NCBI RefSeq assembly: GCF_014696875.1
Contig: NZ_JACJQV010000089.1
Span: 1-64,000 of the forward strand
Direction of reading: 5' to 3'
Source: Microcystis wesenbergii FACHB-1317
GTDB lineage: Bacteria > Cyanobacteriota > Cyanobacteriia > Cyanobacteriales > Microcystaceae
Length of the DNA: 64,000 nt
In this document: positions 1-9,754 of the stretch, in pieces
Layout: every line of letters begins with the position of its first letter
Numbering within the stretch: position 1 is the first letter of the stretch
The notes under the pieces: generated by a model
The model's database searches: none
What the model was told of the DNA's origin: nothing
The model's input: only the letters and a program-made list of their open reading frames with translations
Translations under genes and position numbers: made by a program

Positions 1-113
1 ATCAGTTATCAGTTATCAGTTATCAGTTATCAGTTATCAGTTATCAGTTATCAGTTATCAGTTATCAGTTATCAGTTATCAGTTATCAGTTATCAGTTAT
101 CAGTTATCAGTTA
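1..113. repeat. Heptamer tandem repeat (ATCAGTT)n
   Basis: About 16 uninterrupted copies of ATCAGTT fill the left edge of the window and may continue beyond it. Short runs of the same heptamer recur near 4090, 15300, 16804 and 55165, so this is a dispersed simple repeat of this genome. No coding role is visible. The perfect period suggests slippage-driven length variation between strains (inference). Confidence 0.95.
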
Positions 114-618
114 AGCTATAGCGGTGTGCAGTCGTATGAGGTACAGTGTCACGAGCTATAAACCATGCTAGGCAAAGCTTGGTTTGTATCTCACTCAAGC
201 GCTTACCGCTATAAGACGCATTTAAACCGCTTATTCTTAGATTAGCCGAACCCCCCCAATCCCTTTACTGTTGCCTTTTGCCTCTTGCATGAGTGCCTCG
301 TCTCAACAAGCAATTTAAATTACGAACAGCTTATCAGTAAACAGTAAACAGTATAAGTGAACTGAAAACTTACATCTGATAACTGATAACTTATTCAAGG
401 CTGATGGCTTATATTTATCTAAGGGAGGACTTACGCCCTACGCCCCTACAGAAAAACTAATGCGGGGTAATGTAGGGGCGCAATGCTTGCGCCCAAAATG
501 TAAAATTTACGAACACTTTACACCATGATGTCAAGAGAGCCAATTCATCTTGTTAAAAAAATAGAGTGTGAATTAACACACTCTCAGCATATCGGAACAG
601 CCAAAGTTTGGCAATAGA
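114..618. other. Gene-free stretch with dispersed repeat debris
   Basis: No supported gene is present. TAGCGGT near 117 and ACCGCTATA near 206 are inverted copies bounding about 95 bp, like a small MITE. 330-390 holds the TCAGTAAACAGTAAACAG and CTGATAACTGATAAC repeats seen again at 3980-4115 and 55515-55570. 470-500 holds a GTAGGGGCG...CGCCC inverted motif related to the MITE ends at 13030 and 15497. The right part holds the htpG terminator. Confidence 0.6.
555..584 (-). terminator. Rho-independent terminator of htpG
   Basis: Read on the minus strand, AGAGTGTG and CACACTCT form a perfect 8-bp stem around a 6-nt loop (563-584), followed after one base by seven T (555-561). It lies 35 bp beyond the htpG stop codon, which is the expected place and orientation. 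Confidence 0.9.
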
Positions 619-2592
619 TTAAATCTTTTCGGTTAGCTTAGTTAGAACGCGATTGGAACGTTCCACAAAAGCTTGCATTCCCTCGGCATCAAATCCTTTT
701 TGAGCGATTACAGCTAAATCATAAACGTGCTGACAGAGCATTTTCGCTAATTGCGCCGATGGAGATTCGCCGCTACCGGTAACAATACTTCCCTGACTAA
801 TCTGGACAATCTGTTGAATTAGGGGATGATTAGTATTAATCATCAGAATATGTTCTTCGGGGAAAGCCATGGCTTTTTGTTGCATCATTGCCGTCATTTC
901 CTGTAAGCGTCGCATCGCTTCTGGAAGTAAGACAATTGCCGGGGGAGTACCTTGAGGATCATCAGATTTCAAGGCTTCAGTTTTGATATTGATGCGGGAA
1001 TTATCGAGAGCTTTGGCGAAGATTTCTTTGATCAATTCAGCCCGGGTTTTATTACTACCCGGATCGATAATTTCACTAGCTTGATCCTGTTCGAGCAGCG
1101 TCGAGTCTAATTCGGCATCAACCCGGGTGAATTTCACATCGGAGTATTCTCTTTCTAGGAAAGGAATAAAGTAATTAGTATCGATGAAAGAATCAAAGAA
1201 GAGGATCTCTAACCCTTGATTTTTGTAGAGTTCAACGTAGGTGGATTGGCTACGAGGATCGGTACAGTAAAAAACTCGATTTTCGTGGCGTTCTTTATGG
1301 CGTTCCAGGTAGGCTTTGAGAGTAGTATAACCTTCCTGTTCGATCGCTTCTAGGGGAGTTTTCGCCGTTGTTTCTTGCCATGCGTCACCTTCGGCGGTTT
1401 GTACTGCCACTTGTACCGCAGTTTCTGGGGTTTTGTAGGTAGTGCGATAGATTAAAATATCTTCTACCTGCTGTTTAAATTTATCCTCTTTTAAGGAACC
1501 AAATTTAATAAAAGTTCCCACATCTTCCCAACAACGAATATATTCTTTTGCGTCTTCGTTGTAGAGAGATTTGAGGCGATCAGCAATTTTTTTGGCAATA
1601 AAATCTGCAATACGGCGAACGGTGCGATCTTTGGTTAAAGCACTTCGAGACACATTTAAAGGAATATCTGGACTATCGATAACTCCTCGCAAGGGGATCA
1701 GGAAATCGGGAATAATTTCCTCACAATGATCGCTGACAAAAACCTGATTACAGAATAACTTTAATTGTCCTTTTGAGACATCCACATCCGGTCTGAGTTT
1801 GGGAAAATAAAGAATGCCATTGAGCAAGAAAGGATAATCGGTATTCAGATGTACCCAGAGTAAAGGTTCTTCTTGGAAAGGATAGAGATAACGATAGAAT
1901 TCTAGGTAGTCTTCTTTCGTCAGATTTTGAGGAGATTCTTTCCATAAAGCCCGTTGTTGATTAATCACTTCCCCATCAATTTTAATGGGAACGGGCATAA
2001 AATCTGAGTAGGTTTTGACTAACTGGCGAATGCGGGCAGGTTCTAAATATTCCCCTTCCTCATCCATTAAAGTTAGGGTGATAGTGGTGCCGATTTGGCT
2101 GCGGGAAGAATCGGTTAATTCAAACTCTGGAGAACCATCACAAGACCAATGGACAGGGGTAGCACCTTCTTGATAGGAAAGAGTATCAATCTCTACCTTT
2201 TTAGCCACCATAAAAGCCGAATAGAAACCTAGGCCAAAATGACCGATTAAATCGTTGGCTGATTTTTGGTATTTATTGATAAATTCTTCCGCACTGGAAA
2301 AGGCAACTTGGTTAATATATTTCTTGATTTCTTCCCCCGTCATCCCGATGCCATTATCGGTAATTGATAGGGTACGATTTTCTTTATCGATGGCGAGATT
2401 AATTTCTGGTTCGGGGACTTCTCCTCTTGCTTCTCCTGCTAAAGAAGCCATTTTTAATTTCGAGATGGCATCAACACTATTAGATATCAATTCCCGTAGA
2501 AAAATTTCATGGTCAGTGTAGAGAGATTTTTTGATAATAGGGAAGATATTCTCGGTATGAATCGTGATATTACCTTTTTCGAGTACCGTCAT
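619..2592 (-). CDS. htpG: Molecular chaperone HtpG (Hsp90 family)
   Basis: ATP-dependent cytosolic chaperone of the Hsp90 family. In cyanobacteria HtpG is linked to heat and oxidative stress tolerance and to phycobilisome and tetrapyrrole proteins (family knowledge). The N-terminal GHKL ATPase motifs are visible: ELISNSVDAISKL, the DNGIGM loop and GHFGLGFYSAFMVA, followed by the middle and C-terminal dimerisation domains. The frame is open to 2676, but the family begins at MTVLEKGNITIHTE, so the ATG at 2590-2592 is chosen. That gives 657 residues, normal for the family. It is transcribed towards the left edge and ends at a clear terminator. Confidence 0.96.
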   Translation of the reverse strand: MTVLEKGNITIHTENIFPIIKKSLYTDHEIFLRELISNSVDAISKLKMASLAGEARGEVPEPEINLAIDKENRTLSITDNGIGMTGEEIKKYINQVAFSSAEEFINKYQKSANDLIGHFGLGFYSAFMVAKKVEIDTLSYQEGATPVHWSCDGSPEFELTDSSRSQIGTTITLTLMDEEGEYLEPARIRQLVKTYSDFMPVPIKIDGEVINQQRALWKESPQNLTKEDYLEFYRYLYPFQEEPLLWVHLNTDYPFLLNGILYFPKLRPDVDVSKGQLKLFCNQVFVSDHCEEIIPDFLIPLRGVIDSPDIPLNVSRSALTKDRTVRRIADFIAKKIADRLKSLYNEDAKEYIRCWEDVGTFIKFGSLKEDKFKQQVEDILIYRTTYKTPETAVQVAVQTAEGDAWQETTAKTPLEAIEQEGYTTLKAYLERHKERHENRVFYCTDPRSQSTYVELYKNQGLEILFFDSFIDTNYFIPFLEREYSDVKFTRVDAELDSTLLEQDQASEIIDPGSNKTRAELIKEIFAKALDNSRINIKTEALKSDDPQGTPPAIVLLPEAMRRLQEMTAMMQQKAMAFPEEHILMINTNHPLIQQIVQISQGSIVTGSGESPSAQLAKMLCQHVYDLAVIAQKGFDAEGMQAFVERSNRVLTKLTEKI

Positions 2593-2629
2593 ACGTTCAA
2601 TCACTAAGGGTTTGACTATTCTAACTTTT

Positions 2630-2851
2630 TTATTTTGCTCGATAATGGCACCATTGATCACAGAGCGATTGCCCAACTTCTTCTAGGGGGATAACCGTAC
2701 CGATAAAGGCATTTAACGGCAGCGGGGCGATTTCTAGAACTCGCTCGCAAAAATCGGGGTTAATTGCCAGATTATCGAGGTTATTGATGACTTTTTGACT
2801 TTTACAAGCGGTTGGTTGAGATTTGCCGATTGAGGGGGAATTGCAGTAGCT
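2630..2851 (-). other. Start-less open frame between ribD and htpG
   Basis: Directly after the ribD stop, and in the same frame, 73 codons stay open on the minus strand to a TAA at 2630. They read like protein in places (FCERVLEIAPLPLNAFIG) but have no ATG, GTG or TTG start. It could be the remnant of a small gene or a chance frame. I recognise no family. Otherwise this 260-bp gap shows nothing. Confidence 0.25.
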
Positions 2852-3949
2852 CTACTTTTCACTTTGCAGATATCCCTCAATCAAAATATCGGGATTGAGA
2901 TAATTAACCGTGACATTTTCTAACTGTAAAGCTTGGCTCATTAACTGGAAACCTAAATCACCCACGGCAGTAGGTGCATTAATTCCCCCGATGATTTTGG
3001 GCGCGATAAAAGCGATAATTTTTTGTACCATGCCCTCAGCGATCGCTGCAGCGCTTAAACCGCCGCCGCACTCCCACAAAACCTGACAAAATCCCCTCTG
3101 ATAAAGATTTTCCATCACTAAAGTGGGTGTCACCTCGGTTAGTTCGATCACTTCCACGCCTTTTGTTAATAATTGTTGCTTAAGCTTGACATTAGAATCA
3201 ATTTGTGTATAGACAAGCGTGGGAAATTGACTGGTATCCCAAAGATGGGCCGAGGGAGGTAAATCGAGTGATCGAGTCATGACCACGCGCAGGGGATTAT
3301 GATCGGAGAGGCCGTGAGTGGTTAGGTGAGGATTATCTTGACGGACAGTGCTACCGCCGACGATAATCGCATCACAGGCCGATCGCAGTCGATGGACTAT
3401 TTGGCGAGAAGCGGGGCTAGTAATCCAAGCGCTATGACCGCTAGTGGCGGCAATTTTGCCATCGAGAGTCATGGCATATTTGAGGATACCGAAGGGTTTT
3501 TGAGCGGTGATGCGATGGATAAAACCCTGATTGAGTTGACGACATTCGGACTCCTCCACTCCCACCAGCGTCTCGATACCTGCCGATTCTAGTCTTTGAA
3601 TGCCTTTCCCCGCCACCAAGGGATTAGGATCGATCATCCCCACCACCACTTTTTTAATGCCTGCTTGCACAATTGCCTCGCTACAGGGGGGAGTCCGTCC
3701 ATAGTGGTTACAGGGTTCGAGATTGACGTATAAAGTGGCACCACGAGCTTTTTCTGCTGCCTGTCTCAGGGCGAAAACTTCTGCATGGGGTTGTCCGGCC
3801 CCTGGGTGAAAACCTTCGCCGATAATTGTACCCTCTTGAACGATCACAGAACCCACCAAAGGATTAGGAGAAGTCCGCCCCAAGGCTTGCCTAGCAAGGG
3901 TTAGACATCTTTGCATCATTGTGCGATCGAATTCCGTTGCCTGGGTCAT
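2852..3949 (-). CDS. ribD: Riboflavin biosynthesis protein RibD (deaminase/reductase)
   Basis: Bifunctional cytosolic enzyme of riboflavin synthesis. The N-terminal zinc deaminase acts on the diaminopyrimidine made from GTP, and the C-terminal NADPH reductase reduces the ribosyl group. Visible in the sequence are the zinc-site HAE at residues 55-57 and PC-x8-C at residues 79-89 (Cys80 and Cys89), the substrate-loop TSPNPLVG near the N-terminus, and the reductase part from about residue 150 (FGILKYAMTLDGKIA, TVRQDNPHLT). The 365-residue length is normal. It stands alone, with no other rib gene beside it, as is common in cyanobacteria. Confidence 0.96.
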   Translation of the reverse strand: MTQATEFDRTMMQRCLTLARQALGRTSPNPLVGSVIVQEGTIIGEGFHPGAGQPHAEVFALRQAAEKARGATLYVNLEPCNHYGRTPPCSEAIVQAGIKKVVVGMIDPNPLVAGKGIQRLESAGIETLVGVEESECRQLNQGFIHRITAQKPFGILKYAMTLDGKIAATSGHSAWITSPASRQIVHRLRSACDAIIVGGSTVRQDNPHLTTHGLSDHNPLRVVMTRSLDLPPSAHLWDTSQFPTLVYTQIDSNVKLKQQLLTKGVEVIELTEVTPTLVMENLYQRGFCQVLWECGGGLSAAAIAEGMVQKIIAFIAPKIIGGINAPTAVGDLGFQLMSQALQLENVTVNYLNPDILIEGYLQSEK

Positions 3950-4363
3950 TGTTTATTTCTCCAAACGAGGGGAGACTTGATCGGTGATCAGTAAACAGTA
4001 ATCAGTGATCAGTGGGAAGCTTTTTTCAGTGTTGCCAAAGGCACGGCGTAGCCGTCCAGTAAACAGTAATCAGTGAACTGAAAACTCACATCTGATAACT
4101 GATAACTGATAATTGATAACTTCTCTACTATTGCTATTTTAAAGTGAAACGTATCAGAGGATACAGAAATCTCAAATAAAAAAAAACAAAGATCAAAAAA
4201 CATTGACTACTCACAGATCAAGATAAATCCCTAGGTGTTTGGTCTTCTGACGTGATTGACCCCTGTTCCTAGGATTTAGTGGTTGAACGGACATAATTGC
4301 TCGCTAATTATTTTCAATAGTAATGAATCGACCTACTAACTCAACAAAGTAAACGAATTAACG
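3950..4363. other. Repeat-bearing upstream region of amt1
   Basis: No gene is supported. 3980-4115 holds short direct repeats (CAGTAATCAGTGATCAG, CTGATAACTGATAAC) matching those at 330-390 and 55515-55570. The promoter of the ammonium transporter must lie in 4200-4363. I looked for the nitrogen regulator box GTA-N8-TAC. The nearest candidate, at 4320-4336, has an 11-base spacer, so I do not call an NtcA site. Confidence 0.5.
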
Positions 4364-5800
4364 ATGAAACGAATTGCTCGAAAATCTGGGGAACTTGTCG
4401 GTTTGTTACCGAAAATTAACCCTGTCTGGTTAGCCTGTGTTCCTTTGTCCGCGATTATTTTCGTGGTTTGGAACACAGCCGTACAGGCCCAAGATGCGAA
4501 ACCCCTAACCCCCGAAGATGTCCAAAACGCCCTCAATACAATCTGGGTTTTAATTGCCGCCATCCTCGTGATCTTTATGAACGCAGGTTTTGCGATGCTA
4601 GAAACGGGATTCTGTCGCCAGAAAAATGCCGTTAACGTTCTCGCCAAAAACCTGATCGTTTTCGCCCTCTCCACCATATCATTTTGGGCGATCGGTTTCT
4701 CCCTGATGTTTGGGTCTGTCAGTAACCAATTTTTCGGTACAGGAGGTTGGTTCCTCAGCAGTAGCGATCCTGCCAGCTACGTTATGCCGGAATATTTGCC
4801 CACCTCGGTGTTCTTCCTGTTCCAAGTCGCTTTCGCGGGAACGGCGGCCACAATTGTATCTGGGGCAGTGGCAGAACGGATTAAATTCACCGATTTCCTC
4901 GTTTTTAGCTTAATTATCGTCGGTATCATGTACCCGATCACCGGTCACTGGGTTTGGGGTGGCGGTTGGTTAGCTGACCTTGGTTTTAAAGACTTCGCTG
5001 GTTCGACGGTGGTCCACTCGGTGGGTGGTTGGTCTGCTTTAACCGGGGCGGCAATTCTCGGGCCGAGAATGGGTAAATACATCAACGGTCGCACCAGTGC
5101 CTTACCCGGCCATAACATGAGTATTGCGACCCTGGGTTGTTTAATTCTCTGGATTGGCTGGTTCGGTTTTAACCCCGGTTCTGCTTTAGCGGTTAATGAA
5201 ACTGTACCCTATATCGCTGTCACCACTAACCTCGCCGGGGCCGCGGGTGGCATTGCCGCTACCTTTACCGCTTGGGCGAAAGATGGTAAACCCGACCTTT
5301 CGATGATTATTAACGGTATTCTGGCAGGTTTAGTCGCCGTTACTGCCAGTTGTGATGGTGTATCCTACTGGTCGGCCTTAATTATCGGTTTAATTGCCGG
5401 TGTGGTCGTGGTTTACTCGGTGGCTTTCTTCGATAACCTGAAAATTGATGACCCCGTGGGTGCGACTTCCGTTCACCTCGTCTGTGGTGTCTTTGGAACT
5501 TTAGCCGTCGGTATCTTCAACAAAGATGCGGGTTTAATCACCGGTCAATTCCAACTGTTTATTAACCAAATTATCGGGATTGTAGCGGTAGGGGCATTTA
5601 CCGTGATTGTCAGCGGTATCGTTTGGACAATCCTCAAGGCTACCCTCGGTATTCGTGTTACTCCCGAAGAAGAAATGGAAGGTTTGGATGTGGGTGAACA
5701 CGGGATGGAAGCCTATAGCGGTTTCGTCAAGGAGTCCGATATCGTTGCCGGCGGCCATTATGCTTCCAGTGTTGACATGGAAACGCCTAGCACTCGTTAG
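4364..5800 (+). CDS. amt1: Ammonium transporter (Amt family), first copy
   Basis: Integral inner-membrane ammonium channel/transporter. The protein starts with a cleavable leader ending near AVQAQDAKP, then about 11 membrane segments. The twin pore histidines of the family are in [13 protein letters not shown] (about residue 215) and [10 protein letters not shown] (about residue 370). The C-terminal cytoplasmic tail has the typical [17 protein letters not shown] sequence, which couples subunits in the trimer and is where PII (GlnK-type) proteins act in this family. Its 478 residues fit the family. A second amt follows 176 bp downstream in the same direction. No glnB/glnK is adjacent. Expression probably depends on nitrogen status, although I found no convincing NtcA box. 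Confidence 0.95.
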   Translation: MKRIARKSGELVGLLPKINPVWLACVPLSAIIFVVWNTAVQAQDAKPLTPEDVQNALNTIWVLIAAILVIFMNAGFAMLETGFCRQKNAVNVLAKNLIVFALSTISFWAIGFSLMFGSVSNQFFGTGGWFLSSSDPASYVMPEYLPTSVFFLFQVAFAGTAATIVSGAVAERIKFTDFLVFSLIIVGIMYPITGHWVWGGGWLADLGFKDFAGSTVVHSVGGWSALTGAAILGPRMGKYINGRTSALPGHNMSIATLGCLILWIGWFGFNPGSALAVNETVPYIAVTTNLAGAAGGIAATFTAWAKDGKPDLSMIINGILAGLVAVTASCDGVSYWSALIIGLIAGVVVVYSVAFFDNLKIDDPVGATSVHLVCGVFGTLAVGIFNKDAGLITGQFQLFINQIIGIVAVGAFTVIVSGIVWTILKATLGIRVTPEEEMEGLDVGEHGMEAYSGFVKESDIVAGGHYASSVDMETPSTR

Positions 5801-5976
5801 GGTGAACCTTGTAAAGATAGATTAATTAGATCCCCGACAAAGTTAAAGAGAAAAGGAAGAAGGCCTCGCCCCGATGCGATCGGTGGCTATAATTAGCTTC
5901 TAAACCTTTTCTCTTTCGGTTTTTTGTCTCTTTCCAGACAGAAAAAATTAATCTTGCTACTAGGCACCAACCGTCA

Positions 5977-7401
5977 ATGAAAAAGATCGTAGGAATAATC
6001 GTACTTTTGCTGGGACTGGGATTCAATTGCGGAGTTGCCCCAGTTTTTGCGGAAACCATCGCCGCCGCTCCCCCCAATCCGATTAGTGCTGGGGATACCG
6101 CTTGGATGCTGATCTCGTCGGCCTTAGTTTTATTAATGACCCCCGGACTGGCTTTTTTTTATGGGGGTTTAGTGCGTTCCCGTAACGTCCTCAACACCAT
6201 GATGATGAGTTTGGTGGCCATGGGTGTCATCGGTGTAACTTGGGTGCTTTGGGGTTATAGTCTCGCCTTTGATGTTACCCCGGGTAAAAGTGGCTTTGGT
6301 GAAGGGATCGAAGCTTTTATCGGTGGTCTGGATTGGATTTTTCTCAACGGTGTCACCGCCGCCGCACCTGACGATATCGGTTATGCACCCACCGTTCCCC
6401 ATCAAGTGTTTATGGTCTATCAGATGATGTTTGCGATCATCACCCCGGCTTTAATTTCGGGTGCGATCGTGGAACGGGTCAACTTTAAAGCCTATTTTTG
6501 GTTTTTACTGCTTTGGTCCACCTTGATCTATTCTCCCCTAGCTCACTGGGTTTGGGGTAAGGGTTGGTTAGCAGCCACTGGGGCGCTGGATTTCGCTGGT
6601 GGAACCGTTGTTCACATTAGTTCCGGGATTTCCGCACTGGTGGCCGCCTGGATGATCGGTCCGCGGCGTAGTTTTGGTGTCCAAACCTATGCACCCCATA
6701 ATGTGCCGTTTGTTCTCCTAGGTATCGGTTTACTCTGGTTCGGTTGGTTTGGTTTTAATGGTGGTAGCGCGCTTTCCTCTAGTTCCCTAGCCACGACAGC
6801 TTTTGTTAATACCACGATCGCCGCTTCGGCCGGTGGTTTGACATGGATGCTTATAGAATGGATTTTACGGGGTAAACCGACGGCGATCGGTATTGCTAGT
6901 GGATTTTTAGGGGGATTAGTGGGTATTACTCCCGCTGCCGGTTTTGTTCTACCCATCGGTGCGATTCTCATTGGTTCGATCACTGCCCTTACCTGTTTTT
7001 TTGCGGTTAGTCTCCGGGCTAAGTTACGTTTTGATGACTCTTTGGATACCTATCCTGTCCATGGTGTGGGTGGAACGGTAGGGGCAATCCTTACGGGGGT
7101 TTTTGCGACTAAATCGGTTAATTCCTTGGGTAATGACGGTTTACTATTTGGCAACCCCGGCTTAGTCTGGACGCAATTTGTTGGCGTTGCTGCTACTTAT
7201 ATCTTTGCTGCCGTGGGTACTTTTGTCATCCTGAAAGTTCTCAGTTTATTCATGGATTTGCGGGTTAAACCGAATACGGAAGCAGAAGGGTTAGATGTTC
7301 CTGAACACGGAGAGGAAGCCTACGGACAAGAATTCGAGTTTGGTAACAGCCTTTCCTACCAAGAAAATCCTGCTGCCACAAATCCTCGAGAAAATTATTA
7401 G
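5977..7401 (+). CDS. amt: Ammonium transporter (Amt family), second copy
   Basis: Second member of a tandem amt pair. It is clearly diverged from the upstream copy, so this is not a recent duplication. It has a signal peptide ending near PVFAETIAA, about 11 membrane segments, and pore histidines in DFAGGTVVHISSG (about residue 212) and DTYPVHGVGGTVG (about residue 362). The C-terminal tail has EAEGLDVPEHGEEAYG. The N-terminal FYGGLVRSRNVLNTMM is a family hallmark. With two transporters side by side, the organism may split low- and high-affinity uptake or ammonium sensing between them (inference). The end of the gene is followed by a GC-containing palindrome. Confidence 0.95.
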   Translation: MKKIVGIIVLLLGLGFNCGVAPVFAETIAAAPPNPISAGDTAWMLISSALVLLMTPGLAFFYGGLVRSRNVLNTMMMSLVAMGVIGVTWVLWGYSLAFDVTPGKSGFGEGIEAFIGGLDWIFLNGVTAAAPDDIGYAPTVPHQVFMVYQMMFAIITPALISGAIVERVNFKAYFWFLLLWSTLIYSPLAHWVWGKGWLAATGALDFAGGTVVHISSGISALVAAWMIGPRRSFGVQTYAPHNVPFVLLGIGLLWFGWFGFNGGSALSSSSLATTAFVNTTIAASAGGLTWMLIEWILRGKPTAIGIASGFLGGLVGITPAAGFVLPIGAILIGSITALTCFFAVSLRAKLRFDDSLDTYPVHGVGGTVGAILTGVFATKSVNSLGNDGLLFGNPGLVWTQFVGVAATYIFAAVGTFVILKVLSLFMDLRVKPNTEAEGLDVPEHGEEAYGQEFEFGNSLSYQENPAATNPRENY

Positions 7402-7429
7402 CGATTCAATCAGCTATCAGTCCAGCTAA

Positions 7430-7451
7430 CAGAGGCGAAATTTCGTCTCTG
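7430..7451 (+). terminator. Palindrome after amt genes, possible terminator
   Basis: CAGAGGCGAAA and TTTCGTCTCTG form an 11-bp stem with one mismatch, 29 bp after the amt stop codon. No T-run follows, so termination is inferred from position and stem only. Confidence 0.45.
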
Positions 7452-7518
7452 TGAAACTGGGCTGAACAATCAAGAAAAGGAACGGGTCTGTTTCTAGGTG
7501 AGTTTAAATTTCAACCCC

Positions 7519-8409
7519 TCACACATTACGCCAATACCAGCGAGTAACATCGGTTAAAAATTGTTTGACTCTGGGAGGAGGGGTTATTTTTAATCCTAGC
7601 CATTGATAGGGAAGTTCTCCCACCACCTGATAGGTCTTAGAGACGTTCATATTCGCCGGTAACTCCATTCCCCAGCGTTTAAAACTAGCGGCGCAATTTT
7701 CTGTGATTTCACCGCGACTGGTGCTTTCCCCATACACGGCTATATTCTTATCTACAATTAATTGTCTTTCTCCCACTAATTTTGTGGTTTTGAAACTATC
7801 CATTTCCTTACCAAGAAACGGTCGATCAGGGAACCCTTCAAAAATTCTTCTCAAAGCTTTTACTTTCATGAATTGATGAGACCAGACATCGGGGAGAGTA
7901 TCTGCTTGAGAAAATACCGTTTCTCGTAAAACTACTTGCTTTTTAGGGGTGAGAATCTTGACTCCTTCTTGAATAAATTTGTCGCTTTTAAAGTAACCAC
8001 CTTTAAGGTGGCGCAGGCAGAGAATTGTTAGGAGATCGGACTCGGTGTTATTGATAACAAAATTGTAGATATCATTAGCTGCCTCTTCTTGAATTCGGAT
8101 CAGATAACGATCATCCATGCACCAATAAATCCATTCTTCGTCAGGCAAGTCTTTTAAGAGATTTAAAACTGTATCCCTGATCAGGCTAACTTGTTTAGTT
8201 CCCTTCTCGGTTTCAATAGGATGAATAACCTTGGCAGAATCCATCGGAATTAACTCCACTTTATCGCCATATTTTGCCAAGTTCTCAGGATAATCGCCGT
8301 AGGGAACCCGAAAAGTAAAAGGATTACTTGACCACAATTTTTGATAAGTATAAATCATGTGATCGGCAAATTTCATGTACTTATCGCAGGTTAAAACGAT
8401 CGCTTTCAT
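7519..8409 (-). CDS. Conserved hypothetical protein, glycosyltransferase-like N-terminus
   Basis: A 296-residue soluble protein with no signal peptide or membrane segment. It starts MKAIVLTCDKYMKFADHMIYTYQKLW and carries DEEWIYWCMDDRYLI at about residues 94-108. The central DD resembles the metal-binding DxD of nucleotide-sugar transferases with a GT-A fold. I do not recognise the family with certainty. It lies 206 bp downstream of a dolichyl-phosphate-mannose-synthase-like glycosyltransferase on the same strand, which supports a role in glycan or polysaccharide building (inference). Confidence 0.75.
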   Translation of the reverse strand: MKAIVLTCDKYMKFADHMIYTYQKLWSSNPFTFRVPYGDYPENLAKYGDKVELIPMDSAKVIHPIETEKGTKQVSLIRDTVLNLLKDLPDEEWIYWCMDDRYLIRIQEEAANDIYNFVINNTESDLLTILCLRHLKGGYFKSDKFIQEGVKILTPKKQVVLRETVFSQADTLPDVWSHQFMKVKALRRIFEGFPDRPFLGKEMDSFKTTKLVGERQLIVDKNIAVYGESTSRGEITENCAASFKRWGMELPANMNVSKTYQVVGELPYQWLGLKITPPPRVKQFLTDVTRWYWRNV

Positions 8410-8615
8410 AAATGATTTTTTGTCCTGAATAGTTTTTTAGTTTTGGCTGCTATCCTTACAGAGCCGCTAATGATAGGATTTTTACTGCCTACTCTACAGC
8501 AAAGCTGTCCATTTGTCAAGACTTTTCGAATCCTAGTGCTGAAAAACCAAAGAGCGGCGATATCAAGAAAGCTTTTTCTTCTCTCCATCAACTGGCAATT
8601 TTACCGATTCTTAAA

Positions 8616-9560
8616 TCAAGAAATTGGTAAGCCAGCTAACTCAGCAATTGTGTAGGTGGGTCTGCCTTTAACTTCCTCGTAAATTCTGCCGATATATTCT
8701 CCTAGTATTCCGATGCTAATTAGCTGTACAGAACCCAGAAAAAATATAGCGATCATAATCGTGGCAAAACCCGTGATCGGTGAGTCGGGTTGCTGTAAAC
8801 GCCAATATAATACTAACAGAGCCATAATCAAAGATATCAGGGCAGAAAATAATCCTAGATAGGTAGCAAAACGTAAGGGGACACGAGAAAAAGATACTAG
8901 GCTATTAATAGCTAAAGATAATGATTTGCTAAAGGTATATTTTACTTCCCCGGCAAAGCGCGCATCCCGCTCAAATTTAACCGCAGTTTGTGGAAAGCCA
9001 ATCCAAGCGCGCAACCCACGAATATAACGATTTCTTTCCGGGAGAGAATTTAATAGATCTACCACCTGACGATCCATTAAACAAAAGTCTCCTGTATCGG
9101 CGGGAATATCCACATCTGCTAGTCTTTTAAGCAAACGATAAAAGAGATAGGCCGTCAGTTTTTTAAACCAACTTTCTTGTTTTCTTTTGGTTCTTTGGGC
9201 ATAAACTACTTGATACCCCTCTTGCCATTTTTCAATCATTTGGGGAATTAATTCGGGCGGATCTTGCAGGTCAGCATCCAAAACAATAATTACTTGTCCT
9301 CGGCAAAAATTAAGTCCAGCAGTTACCGCCGCTTGATGACCAAAATTGCGGGCGAAACTGATATAACATACTCGCAAATCAGCTTTGTGCAGTTCTCGCA
9401 GCAGTTTTAAGGAACCATCTTTACTACCATCATTTACTAGGATTAATTCTACCGCCCCATCTAAATTATTCATGATGGCACTCACCCGGCGATACAGTTC
9501 GGCAATAGTTTCTTCCTCGTTATAGATGGGGACAATCAGGGAATATTTTAGCATTTGCAT
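8616..9560 (-). CDS. Family 2 glycosyltransferase, membrane-anchored (GtrB/DPM1 type)
   Basis: Probable polyprenyl-phosphate sugar synthase or related transferase at the cytoplasmic face of the membrane. The GT-A domain covers about residues 1-230: [13 protein letters not shown] at the N-terminus, [11 protein letters not shown], then the metal-binding [11 protein letters not shown] and the acceptor motif [11 protein letters not shown]. Two hydrophobic helices follow (about residues 232-257 and 265-290), with the tail [16 protein letters not shown], which is characteristic of this membrane subfamily. Its 314 residues are normal. The sugar and acceptor cannot be told from sequence. It may act with the downstream hypothetical protein on the same strand. 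Confidence 0.9.
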   Translation of the reverse strand: MQMLKYSLIVPIYNEEETIAELYRRVSAIMNNLDGAVELILVNDGSKDGSLKLLRELHKADLRVCYISFARNFGHQAAVTAGLNFCRGQVIIVLDADLQDPPELIPQMIEKWQEGYQVVYAQRTKRKQESWFKKLTAYLFYRLLKRLADVDIPADTGDFCLMDRQVVDLLNSLPERNRYIRGLRAWIGFPQTAVKFERDARFAGEVKYTFSKSLSLAINSLVSFSRVPLRFATYLGLFSALISLIMALLVLYWRLQQPDSPITGFATIMIAIFFLGSVQLISIGILGEYIGRIYEEVKGRPTYTIAELAGLPIS

Positions 9561-9754
9561 AATAATATTTTACCAGTAATTGATTGAAAAAAATCGATTT
9601 AATCCCAGTTTTTTCCTCCTGTGTTTAATAATTATCTTAGGTTCAATATTCTAACAGGAGTATAATTTTGTCAAAGTGAAAACCCGATTAGCCAACGATT
9701 TACCTCCTTTCTTCCGGCTCCTAACTCAGAGAATTCTGCCGTCAATCTCTTTAC

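Noticed and set aside
4320-4336. NtcA site upstream of amt1 (GTA...TAC)
   Set aside because: The spacer is 11 bases, not 8, and no -10 box at the right distance supports it.
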